Below are positions 23,788 to 32,515 of a DNA stretch of 39,477 nucleotides, in pieces. Numbering within the stretch: the first letter of the stretch is position 1; every line of letters starts with the position of its first letter. The notes under the pieces are model-generated. The model saw nothing but the letters and a program-made list of their open reading frames with translations, searched no databases and had not been told where the DNA came from. Source of the DNA: Mucilaginibacter sp. (GTDB lineage: Bacteria; Bacteroidota; Bacteroidia; Sphingobacteriales; Sphingobacteriaceae); the NCBI GenBank assembly GCA_025352225.1, contig JANXTT010000056.1, positions 1-39,477 on the forward strand, written 5' to 3'. Both the position numbers and the translations under genes were made by a program.

Positions 23788-24070
23788 GTTCTAACTGCCG
23801 TGCGTTGTAGAGGTCATAAGCGGACTGCAACCCTAACCAATATTCAGCACTAATCCCTAATGCTAATTCTAATTTTACAGCAAGCCTTGCACTAATATTA
23901 CGTTCCCCTTTAAATAATTCCGTTAGGTTTCCGGGTTGTATACGTAAAGCCTTTGCTAATTCAGATTTTTTTAATTTTCGTTCTTCAACTTCTTCTAAAA
24001 GAAGTTCTCCCGGATGAAAGGCTATTGGAGTTCTTAACTCGTTCCCTTCTTTGTCAAATACATTTCCCAT
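23780..24070 (-). CDS. higA: HigA/VapI-type antitoxin
   Basis: This 96-residue HigA family antitoxin carries an XRE-type helix-turn-helix: HPGELLLEEVEERKLKKSELAKALRIQPGNLTELFKGERNISARLAVKLELALGISAEYWLGLQ (about 19-82). It should bind HigB and repress its own promoter. The gene lies 29 bases after higB and overlaps aroK by 8 bases. The order toxin first, antitoxin second is typical for higBA. Confidence 0.92.
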   Translation of the reverse strand: MGNVFDKEGNELRTPIAFHPGELLLEEVEERKLKKSELAKALRIQPGNLTELFKGERNISARLAVKLELALGISAEYWLGLQSAYDLYNARQLEHA

Positions 24071-24099
24071 AAGTCCCGTTTATGTTTAATGGTTATAAA

Positions 24100-24414
24100 T
24101 TATTTATGATAGTCTATCATTTCTTCAATAGCTATAATTTCAATTCTATTATTAGTCCCGTCTTTTTCGACTCTAAATATTAACCTAAAGCCATCTTTGA
24201 CCCGAATAGAGTATTTTCCCTTTAGATCTCCTTTAAGAAGCTCAAAATGTAATGAACCTATCGCTCTAAGGTCAGCTGTTCCATTAGCTTTCTCCATTTG
24301 AGTAACTCTCATAATAAAAGCCTTTTCAACTAGAGCGCCATATTTAGGATTCCCGGTTGTTTTACCGTTCTTATAAAGGCTTACTAAGTATTCGTCTTCT
24401 ATTATAACTCTCAT
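24100..24414 (-). CDS. higB: HigB-like toxin (RelE/ParE superfamily)
   Basis: This 104-residue protein of the RelE/HigB superfamily has an N-terminal helix region and C-terminal strands with KGKYSIRVKDGFRLIFRVEKDGTNNRIEIIAIEEMIDYH, the usual RLIF-V region of this ribosome-dependent mRNA endonuclease fold. It looks intact. I chose the ATG at 24414 (MRVIIEDEY); a TTG at 24432 lies within the operator region. It is controlled by the promoter and palindromes at 24426-24472. Confidence 0.85.
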   Translation of the reverse strand: MRVIIEDEYLVSLYKNGKTTGNPKYGALVEKAFIMRVTQMEKANGTADLRAIGSLHFELLKGDLKGKYSIRVKDGFRLIFRVEKDGTNNRIEIIAIEEMIDYHK

Positions 24415-24425
24415 TAACGTTTGTT

Positions 24426-24472
24426 TTACCAAATATAGGTAATTTTATTGCAATTACCAAAATTTGGTAATT
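24426..24472 (-). promoter_or_regulatory. higBA promoter with two operator palindromes
   Basis: On the minus strand TTTG (24461-24458), a 20-base spacer and TATATTTG (24437-24430) form a perfect Bacteroidota promoter 15 bases before higB. AATTACCAAA and TTTGGTAATT (24452-24472, 1-base spacer) are perfect inverted repeats over the -33 box. TTACC-N7-GGTAA (24426-24442) covers the -7 box. This is the classic layout for autorepression by a toxin-antitoxin complex. Confidence 0.8.
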
Positions 24473-24654
24473 TTATTTTTTCGATAGGCGGGGTTTGACC
24501 TAATAACTAGTTTAAATACCCTCACCAAAATTTGGGACTTTGAAGTCATTTTCCAGCCATTGCCAGCTATATAAAAAACGTTACAAAGCTTTAAGAAGCT
24601 CAATTAACATTTGCTAAAATTATGAATTATCCCTAACATGACGAAGAATCACAT

Positions 24655-25713
24655 TTACACCAGTTTCACACGTGGGTCTATCCAAACATAAACCAGATCG
24701 ACCAGGATATTGATCACCACAAAAATGAAGGCTATGAATAATATAGAACCCATCACAACCGGAAAGTCAGACATTTCCAAAGCATCAACCGTAGCTTTAC
24801 CTAAACCGTTATAGCCAAAAATGTATTCCACAAAAAATGAGCCAGCCAATAAAGAAGCAAACCAGGAAGCTATAGCCGTAACAACGGGATTTAATGCATT
24901 TTTAAGTGCATGGTGGTAAATTATGGCATTGCGGCCCAAGCCTTTAGCTTTGGCGGTGCGGATATAATCCTGACTTAAAACATCGAGCATGGAGCCCCGC
25001 GTAAGCTGCACTATAATAGCCAACGGACGCAAGGCGAGCGTAACCATGGGCAACACCAGGTTTTTCCATGTCATTACCTCACCCCGGAAAGGATCATAGC
25101 TATAAAGGCTGCCCGACATATTTAGGCCGGTATATTTGCTTAGCACAAAACCAAAAATCCAGGCGATCAAAATGCCTGCAAAGAACGAGGGAGCTGAGAC
25201 ACCTATAATAGAAAACCCTACGGCTAGCTTATCAATCCAGGTATCTTTATTTACTGCACTTGCCACACCTAAAAAGATCCCGATAAGGGTTGCGAATAAC
25301 ATTGCAGTTGTAGCCAAAACCAGTGTGTTTGGTATTACTTCCAGTAAAAGGGTGGCAACATCTTTACGGGTTTGGTATGAGCGGCGCAGATAGGGCCATT
25401 TAAGCGCGATAACGTTGGCTTTTGAAACAGGAAACAAACGTACATAATGATACCTTGTTTGTTCTGCCGGTGTATTGGCATGTAAACCTATGGGCGACAG
25501 ATCATCAAGATAATAGGCGAACTGTACAGGAATAGATTTATCGAGGCCAAACTCTTTGCGTACCGCTTGCAGGGATTGTACATCAGCACGCTGGCCCTGC
25601 GTCATGCGGGCAGGATCAGAGGGTAAAATATTGAACAGGAAGAATACCACAACCACCACACCCAGCATTACTGCCAGCCCGTACCCAATTTTACGAAGGA
25701 TGTAACCAATCAT
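24655..25713 (-). CDS. ABC transporter permease, DppB/OppB type
   Basis: This 352-residue inner-membrane permease of peptide/nickel ABC transporters has an N-terminal helix (about 10-30, YGLAVMLGVVVVVFFLFNILPSDP with the family PGDP-like motif), an external loop (35-115), and a core of five helices with the cytoplasmic coupling loop RTAKAKGLGRNAIIYHHALKNALNPVV (EAA-type). It should pair with a DppC-like permease, ATPases and a binding protein, none of which is in the window, so the partners are encoded elsewhere. It starts 4 bases after the DoxX gene and is co-transcribed with it. Confidence 0.92.
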   Translation of the reverse strand: MIGYILRKIGYGLAVMLGVVVVVFFLFNILPSDPARMTQGQRADVQSLQAVRKEFGLDKSIPVQFAYYLDDLSPIGLHANTPAEQTRYHYVRLFPVSKANVIALKWPYLRRSYQTRKDVATLLLEVIPNTLVLATTAMLFATLIGIFLGVASAVNKDTWIDKLAVGFSIIGVSAPSFFAGILIAWIFGFVLSKYTGLNMSGSLYSYDPFRGEVMTWKNLVLPMVTLALRPLAIIVQLTRGSMLDVLSQDYIRTAKAKGLGRNAIIYHHALKNALNPVVTAIASWFASLLAGSFFVEYIFGYNGLGKATVDALEMSDFPVVMGSILFIAFIFVVINILVDLVYVWIDPRVKLV

Positions 25714-25717
25714 ATCA

Positions 25718-26899
25718 TTACTGTTGCAGATACTGTTTCACTATTTTTTGATACGAAGGAAGTGCGTGGAAATGCCATTTATTAACGATAACCCCATTGT
25801 GCATTAACAGCACACCGGGGTTTGCCCTTACCATACTTTTAAGCGGCACGCCATCGGCATAAAAAATTTCATTAAATAAGTGGTGGGCTTTACTAAACGC
25901 CTGAGCGTCCTGTGCAGAATTTGAGGTAAGTAACACCGTCCGGATATTATAATTCACGGTTAAATTGAGTGCCAGTACGTTAAGATCTTTTATGGCATTA
26001 ACATTGGTATTATCCAAGTTATAGGCCACTATAATTACATTATAAAATGGGTTTGATAATAGCTCTTTAGTATAATCATTGCCCTGGGCATCATTAATCA
26101 TAAGGTCGCGTATCTTTGGTGTGAAACCTTTTTTTACCAGGCGGCTTTCAGGCTCACCTATAACCTTCCAGGTTGCATCTTTCCAGATATTACTTTTAAT
26201 GTAGTCTGTGTTGTTCATCACCTTAGCCTCGTTCGTTTTTTTATTTTTCAGGTGATAGGTTATCTCATATTCATCAGGTTTTGCACCAGGCGGGGTTTTC
26301 ATTTCATCCAATATATTGGCACCTATTTTATAAGGTAAAAAATCAATCACGGGCAAATAGTTATAAGTGTAAATACCCGCGCCAAACGAAAGCAAAATGG
26401 CTATCCAAACAACAAAGTTCTGTGTTTTAAGGTTTTTAAACACCGGCTGAATTGTGCCGCGGTAACTAAAAATAACGAGGATTAACACCAGCAATACCAA
26501 ATCTTTAGTAAAAGATTGCCAAGGCGTAAGTACAATAGCATCGCCAAAGCAGCCGCAGGTTTGCACCACTTTAAATGCCGCGGAATAAAATGTAAGAAAG
26601 GTAAAAAATACAATAAGCAGCAAAAGCCCCCAGGCTATTTTTTTTGCATAAGCCCCAATAAGTAAAGCAAAGCCAAAAAACATTTCTAAAGCGCACAAGA
26701 ATATGGCTATCGCGACGGCGAAATTGCTCAGGAACGTAATATGGAAAACCTCGAAATACTCTTCAAGTTTATACGAAAAGCCTAATGGATCGTTAGCTTT
26801 AATTAGCCCTGAGAAGATAAACAGTACCCCTACCGCTATACGGATCAACCATAAGCCGTTAAAAGGTTTGCGCTGCCGGGATATTTCTTTATCTACCAT
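25718..26899 (-). CDS. DoxX-family membrane protein with thioredoxin-like tail (BT_3928 type)
   Basis: This 393-residue protein has an N-terminal DoxX-like domain with four helices (about 12-150), starting LIRIAVGVLFIFSGLIKANDPLGFSYKLEEYF and including a conserved TCGCFGD Cys pair between helices. The soluble C-terminal half (about 180-393) ends with a thioredoxin-like fold: VRANPGVLLMHNGVIVNKWH resembles the cis-Pro strand region, but without a CXXC. It matches the Bacteroidota BT_3928 family of unknown function, possibly linked to envelope redox. It lies 20 bases after the DUF1599 gene and 4 before the permease gene. Confidence 0.85.
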   Translation of the reverse strand: MVDKEISRQRKPFNGLWLIRIAVGVLFIFSGLIKANDPLGFSYKLEEYFEVFHITFLSNFAVAIAIFLCALEMFFGFALLIGAYAKKIAWGLLLLIVFFTFLTFYSAAFKVVQTCGCFGDAIVLTPWQSFTKDLVLLVLILVIFSYRGTIQPVFKNLKTQNFVVWIAILLSFGAGIYTYNYLPVIDFLPYKIGANILDEMKTPPGAKPDEYEITYHLKNKKTNEAKVMNNTDYIKSNIWKDATWKVIGEPESRLVKKGFTPKIRDLMINDAQGNDYTKELLSNPFYNVIIVAYNLDNTNVNAIKDLNVLALNLTVNYNIRTVLLTSNSAQDAQAFSKAHHLFNEIFYADGVPLKSMVRANPGVLLMHNGVIVNKWHFHALPSYQKIVKQYLQQ

Positions 26900-26919
26900 T
26901 GTTGTTAGATCTATTTTAT

Positions 26920-27465
26920 TTAGACAGTTGGCGGTTGTAATTTTATCAGCGCAAAAACAGCATAATTCAGCATATCCTGATAGTTAGCCTTTACCCCTTC
27001 TGATGCCAGTGTTAACCCTTTGTTATCTTCGATCTGCTTTACGCGAAGCAGCTTCATTAGGATCAGATCAGTTAACGAGCTTACCCGCATATCGCGCCAG
27101 GCCTCGCCATAGTCGTGATTTTTTGCCAGCATCAGTTCCAGAGTTTCGTTCACTTTTAAGTCAAATAATTGGCTGGCCTCGTCAACAGCTAGTTCCATAG
27201 GAGCCTCTGGTTTAAGTTCTAACTGCATCATAGCGATTACACAATAATTTATAATGCCGATGTACTCACCCAGAATATCATCACCAACCTTTGATACCTT
27301 TTTTTCTTCGAGGGTACGGATGCGCTGTGCCTTGATAAAGATCTGGTCGGTAACGGATTCGGGCCGAAGTATGCGCCATGCCGTACCATAATCGCGGGTC
27401 TTTTTTAGAAATAGGTCGCGGCAAACCTTAATAACTGCCTGGTATTCTGCTACTGTATTATTCAA
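26920..27465 (-). CDS. DUF1599 protein with two tandem copies of the domain
   Basis: This protein of about 181 residues consists of two DUF1599-type units. The first has CRDLFLKKTRDYGTAWRILRPESVTDQIFIKAQRIRTLEE. The second has LELMLAKNHDYGEAWRDMRVSSLTDLILMKLLRVKQIED. Each ends in a -NY--IA-- or -NYAVFAL- helix. The DYG-AWR and D-I--K--R pattern is the family core. Function is not established; I recall the family being linked to nucleotide or DNA modification. No ATG is available, so I propose the TTG at 27465 (MNNTVAEYQ). TTGs at 27480 and 27510 are alternatives. It is divergent from folP. Confidence 0.8.
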   Translation of the reverse strand: MNNTVAEYQAVIKVCRDLFLKKTRDYGTAWRILRPESVTDQIFIKAQRIRTLEEKKVSKVGDDILGEYIGIINYCVIAMMQLELKPEAPMELAVDEASQLFDLKVNETLELMLAKNHDYGEAWRDMRVSSLTDLILMKLLRVKQIEDNKGLTLASEGVKANYQDMLNYAVFALIKLQPPTV

Positions 27466-27526
27466 AACGTTGTTGTTCAATTTTTGTACGATATTTGTTA
27501 GGCGGAACAACCATCATCCGCCAATA

Positions 27527-28381
27527 ATGGCTAAAGATACATTTTTTCAGAAAAAGATAACCCTAAACGCGGGCGGCAAACTGATTGACCTGAGCACACC
27601 AAAGGTAATGGGTATTATTAACATTACCCCCGATTCTTTTTATCCCGAAAGCAGAAAACCCAGCATTAATAGTGCCATAATGCAAGCCGGCCAAATGCTA
27701 GCCGATGGCGCTGATTTTTTAGATATTGGCGCGTACTCCTCACGGCCAGGAGCTGATGACATTTCGCTACAGGAAGAAATAGACCGTTTGTTGCCGGTAG
27801 TTGAAAGCCTGGTAAGCCATTACCCCGAGGCGATATTATCAATAGATACCTTCCGCTCTTCTGTTGCCGAGGCCGCCATTAAAGCGGGGGCGCATATGAT
27901 TAATGATATTTCGGGAGGGCAGTTGGATGAGGTTATGTTTAGTACCATTGCCCGGTTACAGGTACCATATATTATGATGCATATGAAAGGCACGCCACAA
28001 AACATGGCGCAACAGGCCAATTATACAAACGTATATAACGAAGTATTTGATTATTTTATTGATCGTTATTACCAATTAAAAACGCTTGGCGTGCATGACG
28101 TGATACTGGACCCTGGCTTTGGTTTCGCTAAAACTAACGAACATAATTATACGCTGATGGCTCGTTTGCACGAGTTTAATATGCTTGAACTGCCGCTGCT
28201 TGTGGGCGTATCGCGAAAAAGGATGGTGTATGCTGTTACCGGAGGAGCCGCCGATGATGCTTTGAACGGAACCACCGCGCTAAACACCATAGCGTTAACA
28301 AAAGGAGCGAATATTTTACGCGTGCATGATGTTAAAGAAGCCGTGGAGGCCATTAAAATTTATTTGATGTGTAAGTATTAA
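27527..28381 (+). CDS. folP: dihydropteroate synthase
   Basis: This 284-residue TIM-barrel enzyme joins p-aminobenzoate to 6-hydroxymethyl-dihydropterin pyrophosphate in folate synthesis and is the sulfonamide target. Landmarks are VMGIINITPDSFYPESR (loop 1), DIGAYSSRPGADDIS (loop 2), SIDTFRSSVAEAAI, INDISGGQLD, MHMKGTPQNM, DPGFGFAKT and GVSRKRM, then the C-terminal RVHDVKEA. The ATG at 27527 starts MAKDTFFQKK. It is divergent from the DUF1599 gene and converges on the GH3 gene with a 24-base gap. Confidence 0.97.
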   Translation: MAKDTFFQKKITLNAGGKLIDLSTPKVMGIINITPDSFYPESRKPSINSAIMQAGQMLADGADFLDIGAYSSRPGADDISLQEEIDRLLPVVESLVSHYPEAILSIDTFRSSVAEAAIKAGAHMINDISGGQLDEVMFSTIARLQVPYIMMHMKGTPQNMAQQANYTNVYNEVFDYFIDRYYQLKTLGVHDVILDPGFGFAKTNEHNYTLMARLHEFNMLELPLLVGVSRKRMVYAVTGGAADDALNGTTALNTIALTKGANILRVHDVKEAVEAIKIYLMCKY

Positions 28382-28405
28382 CCCAGCGGGTACATTGGTA
28401 GATAC

Positions 28406-29929
28406 CTATACTGTTACCCTATTGATTAACTTCAGGATGGGGTCAATATATTCGCGGTTATTGGCCAGGCGGGGAACTTTATTTTGCCCGCCTAGTTTAC
28501 CCCGGTCTTTCATCCAGGTAAAAAACGTTCCTATTGGGGCCTTGTGTACTATTGGGCGGTGCAGAGCCATATCCTTAAAACGCTTGGCATCATAGTCGGA
28601 GTTTATTTTACGAAGGGTTGCGTCAAGCAAATCGACAAAACGTTCAAACTCGGCAGGCTTTTTTTCGAATTCAATGATCCACTCATGCCCGCCACCTTTA
28701 TTGTCCGAAAAGTAAATTGGCCCGGCCGTATATTCCCGGATGATGGCACCCGTTTGACGGCAAGCTTCGCTTAACGCTCGCTCGGCATTATCAATAATTA
28801 CCTCCTCGCCAAAGGCGTTTATAAAATGTTTGGTACGCCCGGTAACCTGTATACGGTAAGGAGATAAGCTGGTAAAACGGATGGTATCACCGATCTGGTA
28901 TCGCCATAACCCGGCATTGGTGGTAATTATGAGGGCATAATTTTTAAACAGTTCAACCTCATCCAGTGTTAGCGTATCGGGCTGGTGGTGGTGGAGGTTT
29001 TCGAGTGGTAGAAATTCGTAAAAAATGCCATAATCCAGCATAAGCAGCATTTCTCCAGGTTCTTCCAGGTCCTGGATCCCAAAAAAGCCCTCTGAGGCAT
29101 TATAGGTTTCCAGGTAATACATTTCATTGTTTGGAATAAGTTTTTTAAACTGATCCCGATAAGGGGTAAAGTTTACCGCGCCATGAAAGTATAGCTCAAG
29201 GTTGGGCCATACCTCCAACAAGTTGCTTTTGCCTGTTATTTCGAGGATGCGTTTACATAAAACAATATTCCAGGTAGGCACGCCACTCAGGCCGGTAACA
29301 TTTTCATCCTTGGTTACTTGGGCTATCTTTTCAATTTTATCTTCAAAGTTATCCAGCAACGCTATTGATATTTCGGGTGTGCGATAAAACTCGGCCCATA
29401 AGGGCAGGTTATTGATCAGTACGGCAGAAAGATCGCCAAAGGAAGTATCGTTACTTAAATTACTAATTTGGTGGCTGCCACCCAAAGTAAGGGTTTTACC
29501 CGTAAATAATTTAGCATCGGGCCGGTTATTAAAATATAAGGTAAGCATGTCCTTACCGCCTTTAAAATGGCATTCTTCTAACGATTCTTCACTTACGGGG
29601 ATAAATTTACTGCGATCGTTGGTGGTTCCGGATGATTTGGCGAACCACTTAATTTCTGACGGCCACAATACATTTTGCTCCCCTGCCAGCATGCGCTCTA
29701 TGTAGGGTTTAAGGGTATCATAGGTTTGGATAGGTACCCTTTGTTTGAACTGGTTTACATTTTCGACGCTTTTGTACTGATATTGCCTACCCCATTCGGT
29801 ATTTTCTGCTCCGGATATCAATTGCTCAAACCATTCTTCCTGAACCTCGTTAGGGTATTTTTGAAAAAGCTCTATCTGGTGGATACGCTTTTTCATGAAC
29901 CACGCAAAAACGGAATTTATTAAAGTCAT
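28406..29929 (-). CDS. GH3-family protein (acyl-acid-amido synthetase-like)
   Basis: This 507-residue protein has the GH3 auxin-responsive fold of the ANL adenylating superfamily. The ATP-binding motif is FAKSSGTTNDRSKFIP (about 91-106). Later come the LSGVPTWN and YNASEGFFGIQ motifs (the latter akin to the A5 motif), and GLWRYQIGDTIRFTSLSPYRIQVTGRTKHFINAFGEEV. Plant GH3 enzymes join amino acids to jasmonate or auxin. Bacterial members have no firm substrate. Here it is last in a recJ-lptB-GH3 series, 12 bases after lptB. It could adenylate a small acid, but the context gives no product. Confidence 0.9.
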   Translation of the reverse strand: MTLINSVFAWFMKKRIHQIELFQKYPNEVQEEWFEQLISGAENTEWGRQYQYKSVENVNQFKQRVPIQTYDTLKPYIERMLAGEQNVLWPSEIKWFAKSSGTTNDRSKFIPVSEESLEECHFKGGKDMLTLYFNNRPDAKLFTGKTLTLGGSHQISNLSNDTSFGDLSAVLINNLPLWAEFYRTPEISIALLDNFEDKIEKIAQVTKDENVTGLSGVPTWNIVLCKRILEITGKSNLLEVWPNLELYFHGAVNFTPYRDQFKKLIPNNEMYYLETYNASEGFFGIQDLEEPGEMLLMLDYGIFYEFLPLENLHHHQPDTLTLDEVELFKNYALIITTNAGLWRYQIGDTIRFTSLSPYRIQVTGRTKHFINAFGEEVIIDNAERALSEACRQTGAIIREYTAGPIYFSDNKGGGHEWIIEFEKKPAEFERFVDLLDATLRKINSDYDAKRFKDMALHRPIVHKAPIGTFFTWMKDRGKLGGQNKVPRLANNREYIDPILKLINRVTV

Positions 29930-29941
29930 CTGGAGGTTTGG

Positions 29942-30682
29942 CTATTGGGCAAAGGTTTTTCTTTTCAATACAAAATTAGCACCTAAATAAACCTTACGTA
30001 CCATCTCATTAGCGGCCAATACTTCGGGTACGCCCGATTCTAATATTTTACCTTCAAAAAGTAAGTACGCGCGGTCGGTAATTGAAAGTGTTTCCTGCAC
30101 ATTATGGTCTGTAATTAACACGCCTATATTACGGTGACGCAGTTTGGCAACCATGGCTTGTATCTCTTCAACGGCAATAGGGTCAACCCCGGCAAATGGC
30201 TCATCCAGCAAAATAAATTTAGGGTCGGCAGCCAGGGCACGAGCTATTTCGGTTCGGCGGCGTTCCCCACCCGATAACAGGTCGCCACGGTTTTTACGTA
30301 CCTTATGCAGGCTAAATTCATCTATTAATTCCTCCAGCTTGTCTTTCTGCTGGGCATCACTCAGTTTTCCCATTTCCAGTACGGCCTTAATATTATCTTC
30401 GACTGTTAGCTTACGAAAAACGGAGGCCTCTTGTGCCAAATAACCAATGCCTTTTTGCGCACGGCGGTACATCGGGTCGGTAGTAATGTCTTCGTCCTCC
30501 AAATATATCTTACCTTCATTTGGTTTTATTAAACCTACTATCATGTAAAACGAAGTTGTTTTACCCGCGCCATTAGGGCCCAGCAAACCTACTATCTCTC
30601 CCTGGGCAACATTAAACGACACATCGTTAACAACCGTCCGTTGCTTGTATTTTTTTACTAAATTATCGGCTCGTAATATCAT
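29942..30682 (-). CDS. lptB: LPS export ABC transporter ATPase
   Basis: This 246-residue ATPase of the LptB2FG complex powers lipopolysaccharide transport from the inner membrane. It has Walker [10 protein letters not shown] (35-43), a Q-loop at YLAQE, the signature [16 protein letters not shown], Walker B FILLDEP with [13 protein letters not shown], and the switch His in [10 protein letters not shown]. The specific FAGVDP and GERRR sequences separate LptB from amino-acid (LivG-like) transporters. LptF and LptG are encoded elsewhere. It lies 44 bases after recJ. Confidence 0.95.
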   Translation of the reverse strand: MILRADNLVKKYKQRTVVNDVSFNVAQGEIVGLLGPNGAGKTTSFYMIVGLIKPNEGKIYLEDEDITTDPMYRRAQKGIGYLAQEASVFRKLTVEDNIKAVLEMGKLSDAQQKDKLEELIDEFSLHKVRKNRGDLLSGGERRRTEIARALAADPKFILLDEPFAGVDPIAVEEIQAMVAKLRHRNIGVLITDHNVQETLSITDRAYLLFEGKILESGVPEVLAANEMVRKVYLGANFVLKRKTFAQ

Positions 30683-30726
30683 TACACCTATACCCTCTTT
30701 TATTTTTATAGATCAACAATCTAATT

Positions 30727-32427
30727 TTAATATGTTCTGATTCCCTTAATATTCAATTGAATGGTACGGCGTTCGCGCCAAACATTTTCTTCAATCGTAT
30801 AACAAATATCAAACGGGATGCCTTTGCTAATTTTTGGCAGGTATTCGCCCATATTAAACGCGATACAATCAAACCCGGGCGAACCTTGTTCCATTACCGT
30901 CATTTTAATATGATTAGCCCCTACCAAACCGGCATTGCCGCTAACATACACATTTTTTGTTAGGAATACCGGCGACATGTTTTCGGGGCCAAAGGGTGCA
31001 AACTGGTTTAATATCCTAAAAAACTTAGGCTCTATTTGCTTCAATTTCAATTCGGCATCGATCCGTATTTCCTGTATCAGTAGTTCATCAGTTATGGACG
31101 CATTAACTACCTCTTCAAACCGCTTACTAAAAGCTTCCACATTCTCAGGAGCCATAGTTAAGCCAGCGGCATATTTATGGCCGCCAAATTGTATCAGCAA
31201 ATCGCTGCAGCCGCATAATGCCTCATACAGGTCAAACCCATATACAGACCGTGCCGAGCCTGCTACATGCCCGTTTGAACGGGTAAGCACAATGGTGGGC
31301 CTATAATATTTTTCGGTTAACCGGGATGCCACTATGCCAATTACGCCTTTATGCCATTCCGCGTTAAACACCACGGTTGATTTACGGGCTATCATTACCG
31401 GGTCGTTGTCTATCATACTTAACGCGGCATCAGTTATATTAAGATCGTGTTCCTTGCGTTCAATGTTCTTGAGGTTAATTATGGAGCCCTGCTCATTCGC
31501 TATCTCGTCTGAACAAGCTATTAATAAGGCTACCGAGTGTTTGGCATCATCTATGCGGCCCGCAGCATTAATGCGTGGGCCAATGGTAAACACAATATCA
31601 GATATGCTAAAGTTTTCTGTTTTGCCGGCTGCCAGCATCAATGTTTTTACACCAATGCAAGGGTTTGTATTTATTTTTAGTAAACCGTAATAAGCCAGTA
31701 TCCGGTTTTCGCCAGTGATATGTACAATATCGCAGGCAATGCTAATGGCAACCAGTTCCAGGTAATCACATAGTTCCTCAAAGGGCAGGTCATTTTTTTG
31801 AGCGTAGGCCTGTATCAACTTAAAGCCTATACCACAACCCGATAGCTCTTTGTAAGGATAATGGCAATCTGCACGTTTGGGATCAAGAACAGCAACCGCA
31901 TCGGGGATCTTCTCACCCGGCGTATGGTGATCACAAATAACAAAATCTATACCCAGCGTATTGGCGTAATCAATTTTATCAACCGACTTAATACCGCAAT
32001 CTAAAGCTATAATGAGGCTAAAACCATGAACTTTGGCGTAATCTATGCCTTGAGTTGAGATACCATAACCCTCTTTATAACGATCTGGAATATAGTAATC
32101 GAGAGCAGGGTACAGTTTGAGAAAAAAACCATATACCAACGCTACTGATGTAGTACCATCTACATCGTAATCACCATATATTAAAATCTTTTCGCCGTAT
32201 GCAAAGGCTTTTTCAATTCGCAGAATTGCTTTCTCCATATCAGCCATCAAAAACGGATCGTGGAGTTGATTAATATCCGGCCTGAAGAAAGCCTTTGCCT
32301 CCTCATAATCACGAATTCCTCTGCTGATTAACAATCCACTTAAAACATTATCAATATTAAGATCAGCCGATAGTTTAGCAACATCTTCGTTACTTTGATT
32401 ACCCCTTAACGACCATCTTTTTTGCAT
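30727..32427 (-). CDS. recJ: single-stranded-DNA 5'-3' exonuclease
   Basis: This 566-residue DHH-family nuclease acts in recombination and mismatch/base excision repair. The metal-binding motifs are YGDYDVDGTTS (84-94, D86/D88/D90), ALDCG (D143), DHHTPG (166-171) and the later acidic sites. The DHHA1 domain has FGGHKYAAGLTM near residue 410, and a C-terminal OB-like part ends with NVWRERRTIQLNIKGIRTY. Length is typical. It opens the minus-strand series with lptB and GH3. The start at 32427 lies 88 bases from the divergent metallo-hydrolase gene. Confidence 0.96.
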   Translation of the reverse strand: MQKRWSLRGNQSNEDVAKLSADLNIDNVLSGLLISRGIRDYEEAKAFFRPDINQLHDPFLMADMEKAILRIEKAFAYGEKILIYGDYDVDGTTSVALVYGFFLKLYPALDYYIPDRYKEGYGISTQGIDYAKVHGFSLIIALDCGIKSVDKIDYANTLGIDFVICDHHTPGEKIPDAVAVLDPKRADCHYPYKELSGCGIGFKLIQAYAQKNDLPFEELCDYLELVAISIACDIVHITGENRILAYYGLLKINTNPCIGVKTLMLAAGKTENFSISDIVFTIGPRINAAGRIDDAKHSVALLIACSDEIANEQGSIINLKNIERKEHDLNITDAALSMIDNDPVMIARKSTVVFNAEWHKGVIGIVASRLTEKYYRPTIVLTRSNGHVAGSARSVYGFDLYEALCGCSDLLIQFGGHKYAAGLTMAPENVEAFSKRFEEVVNASITDELLIQEIRIDAELKLKQIEPKFFRILNQFAPFGPENMSPVFLTKNVYVSGNAGLVGANHIKMTVMEQGSPGFDCIAFNMGEYLPKISKGIPFDICYTIEENVWRERRTIQLNIKGIRTY

Positions 32428-32515
32428 ATCTTAGCTGTTCAAAAAGTAAAGATAGTTATTGAGTTATTAATTGAATAGCTTTAATCTTTTTATTACTCAC
32501 AATCGTTTCTGTAAG

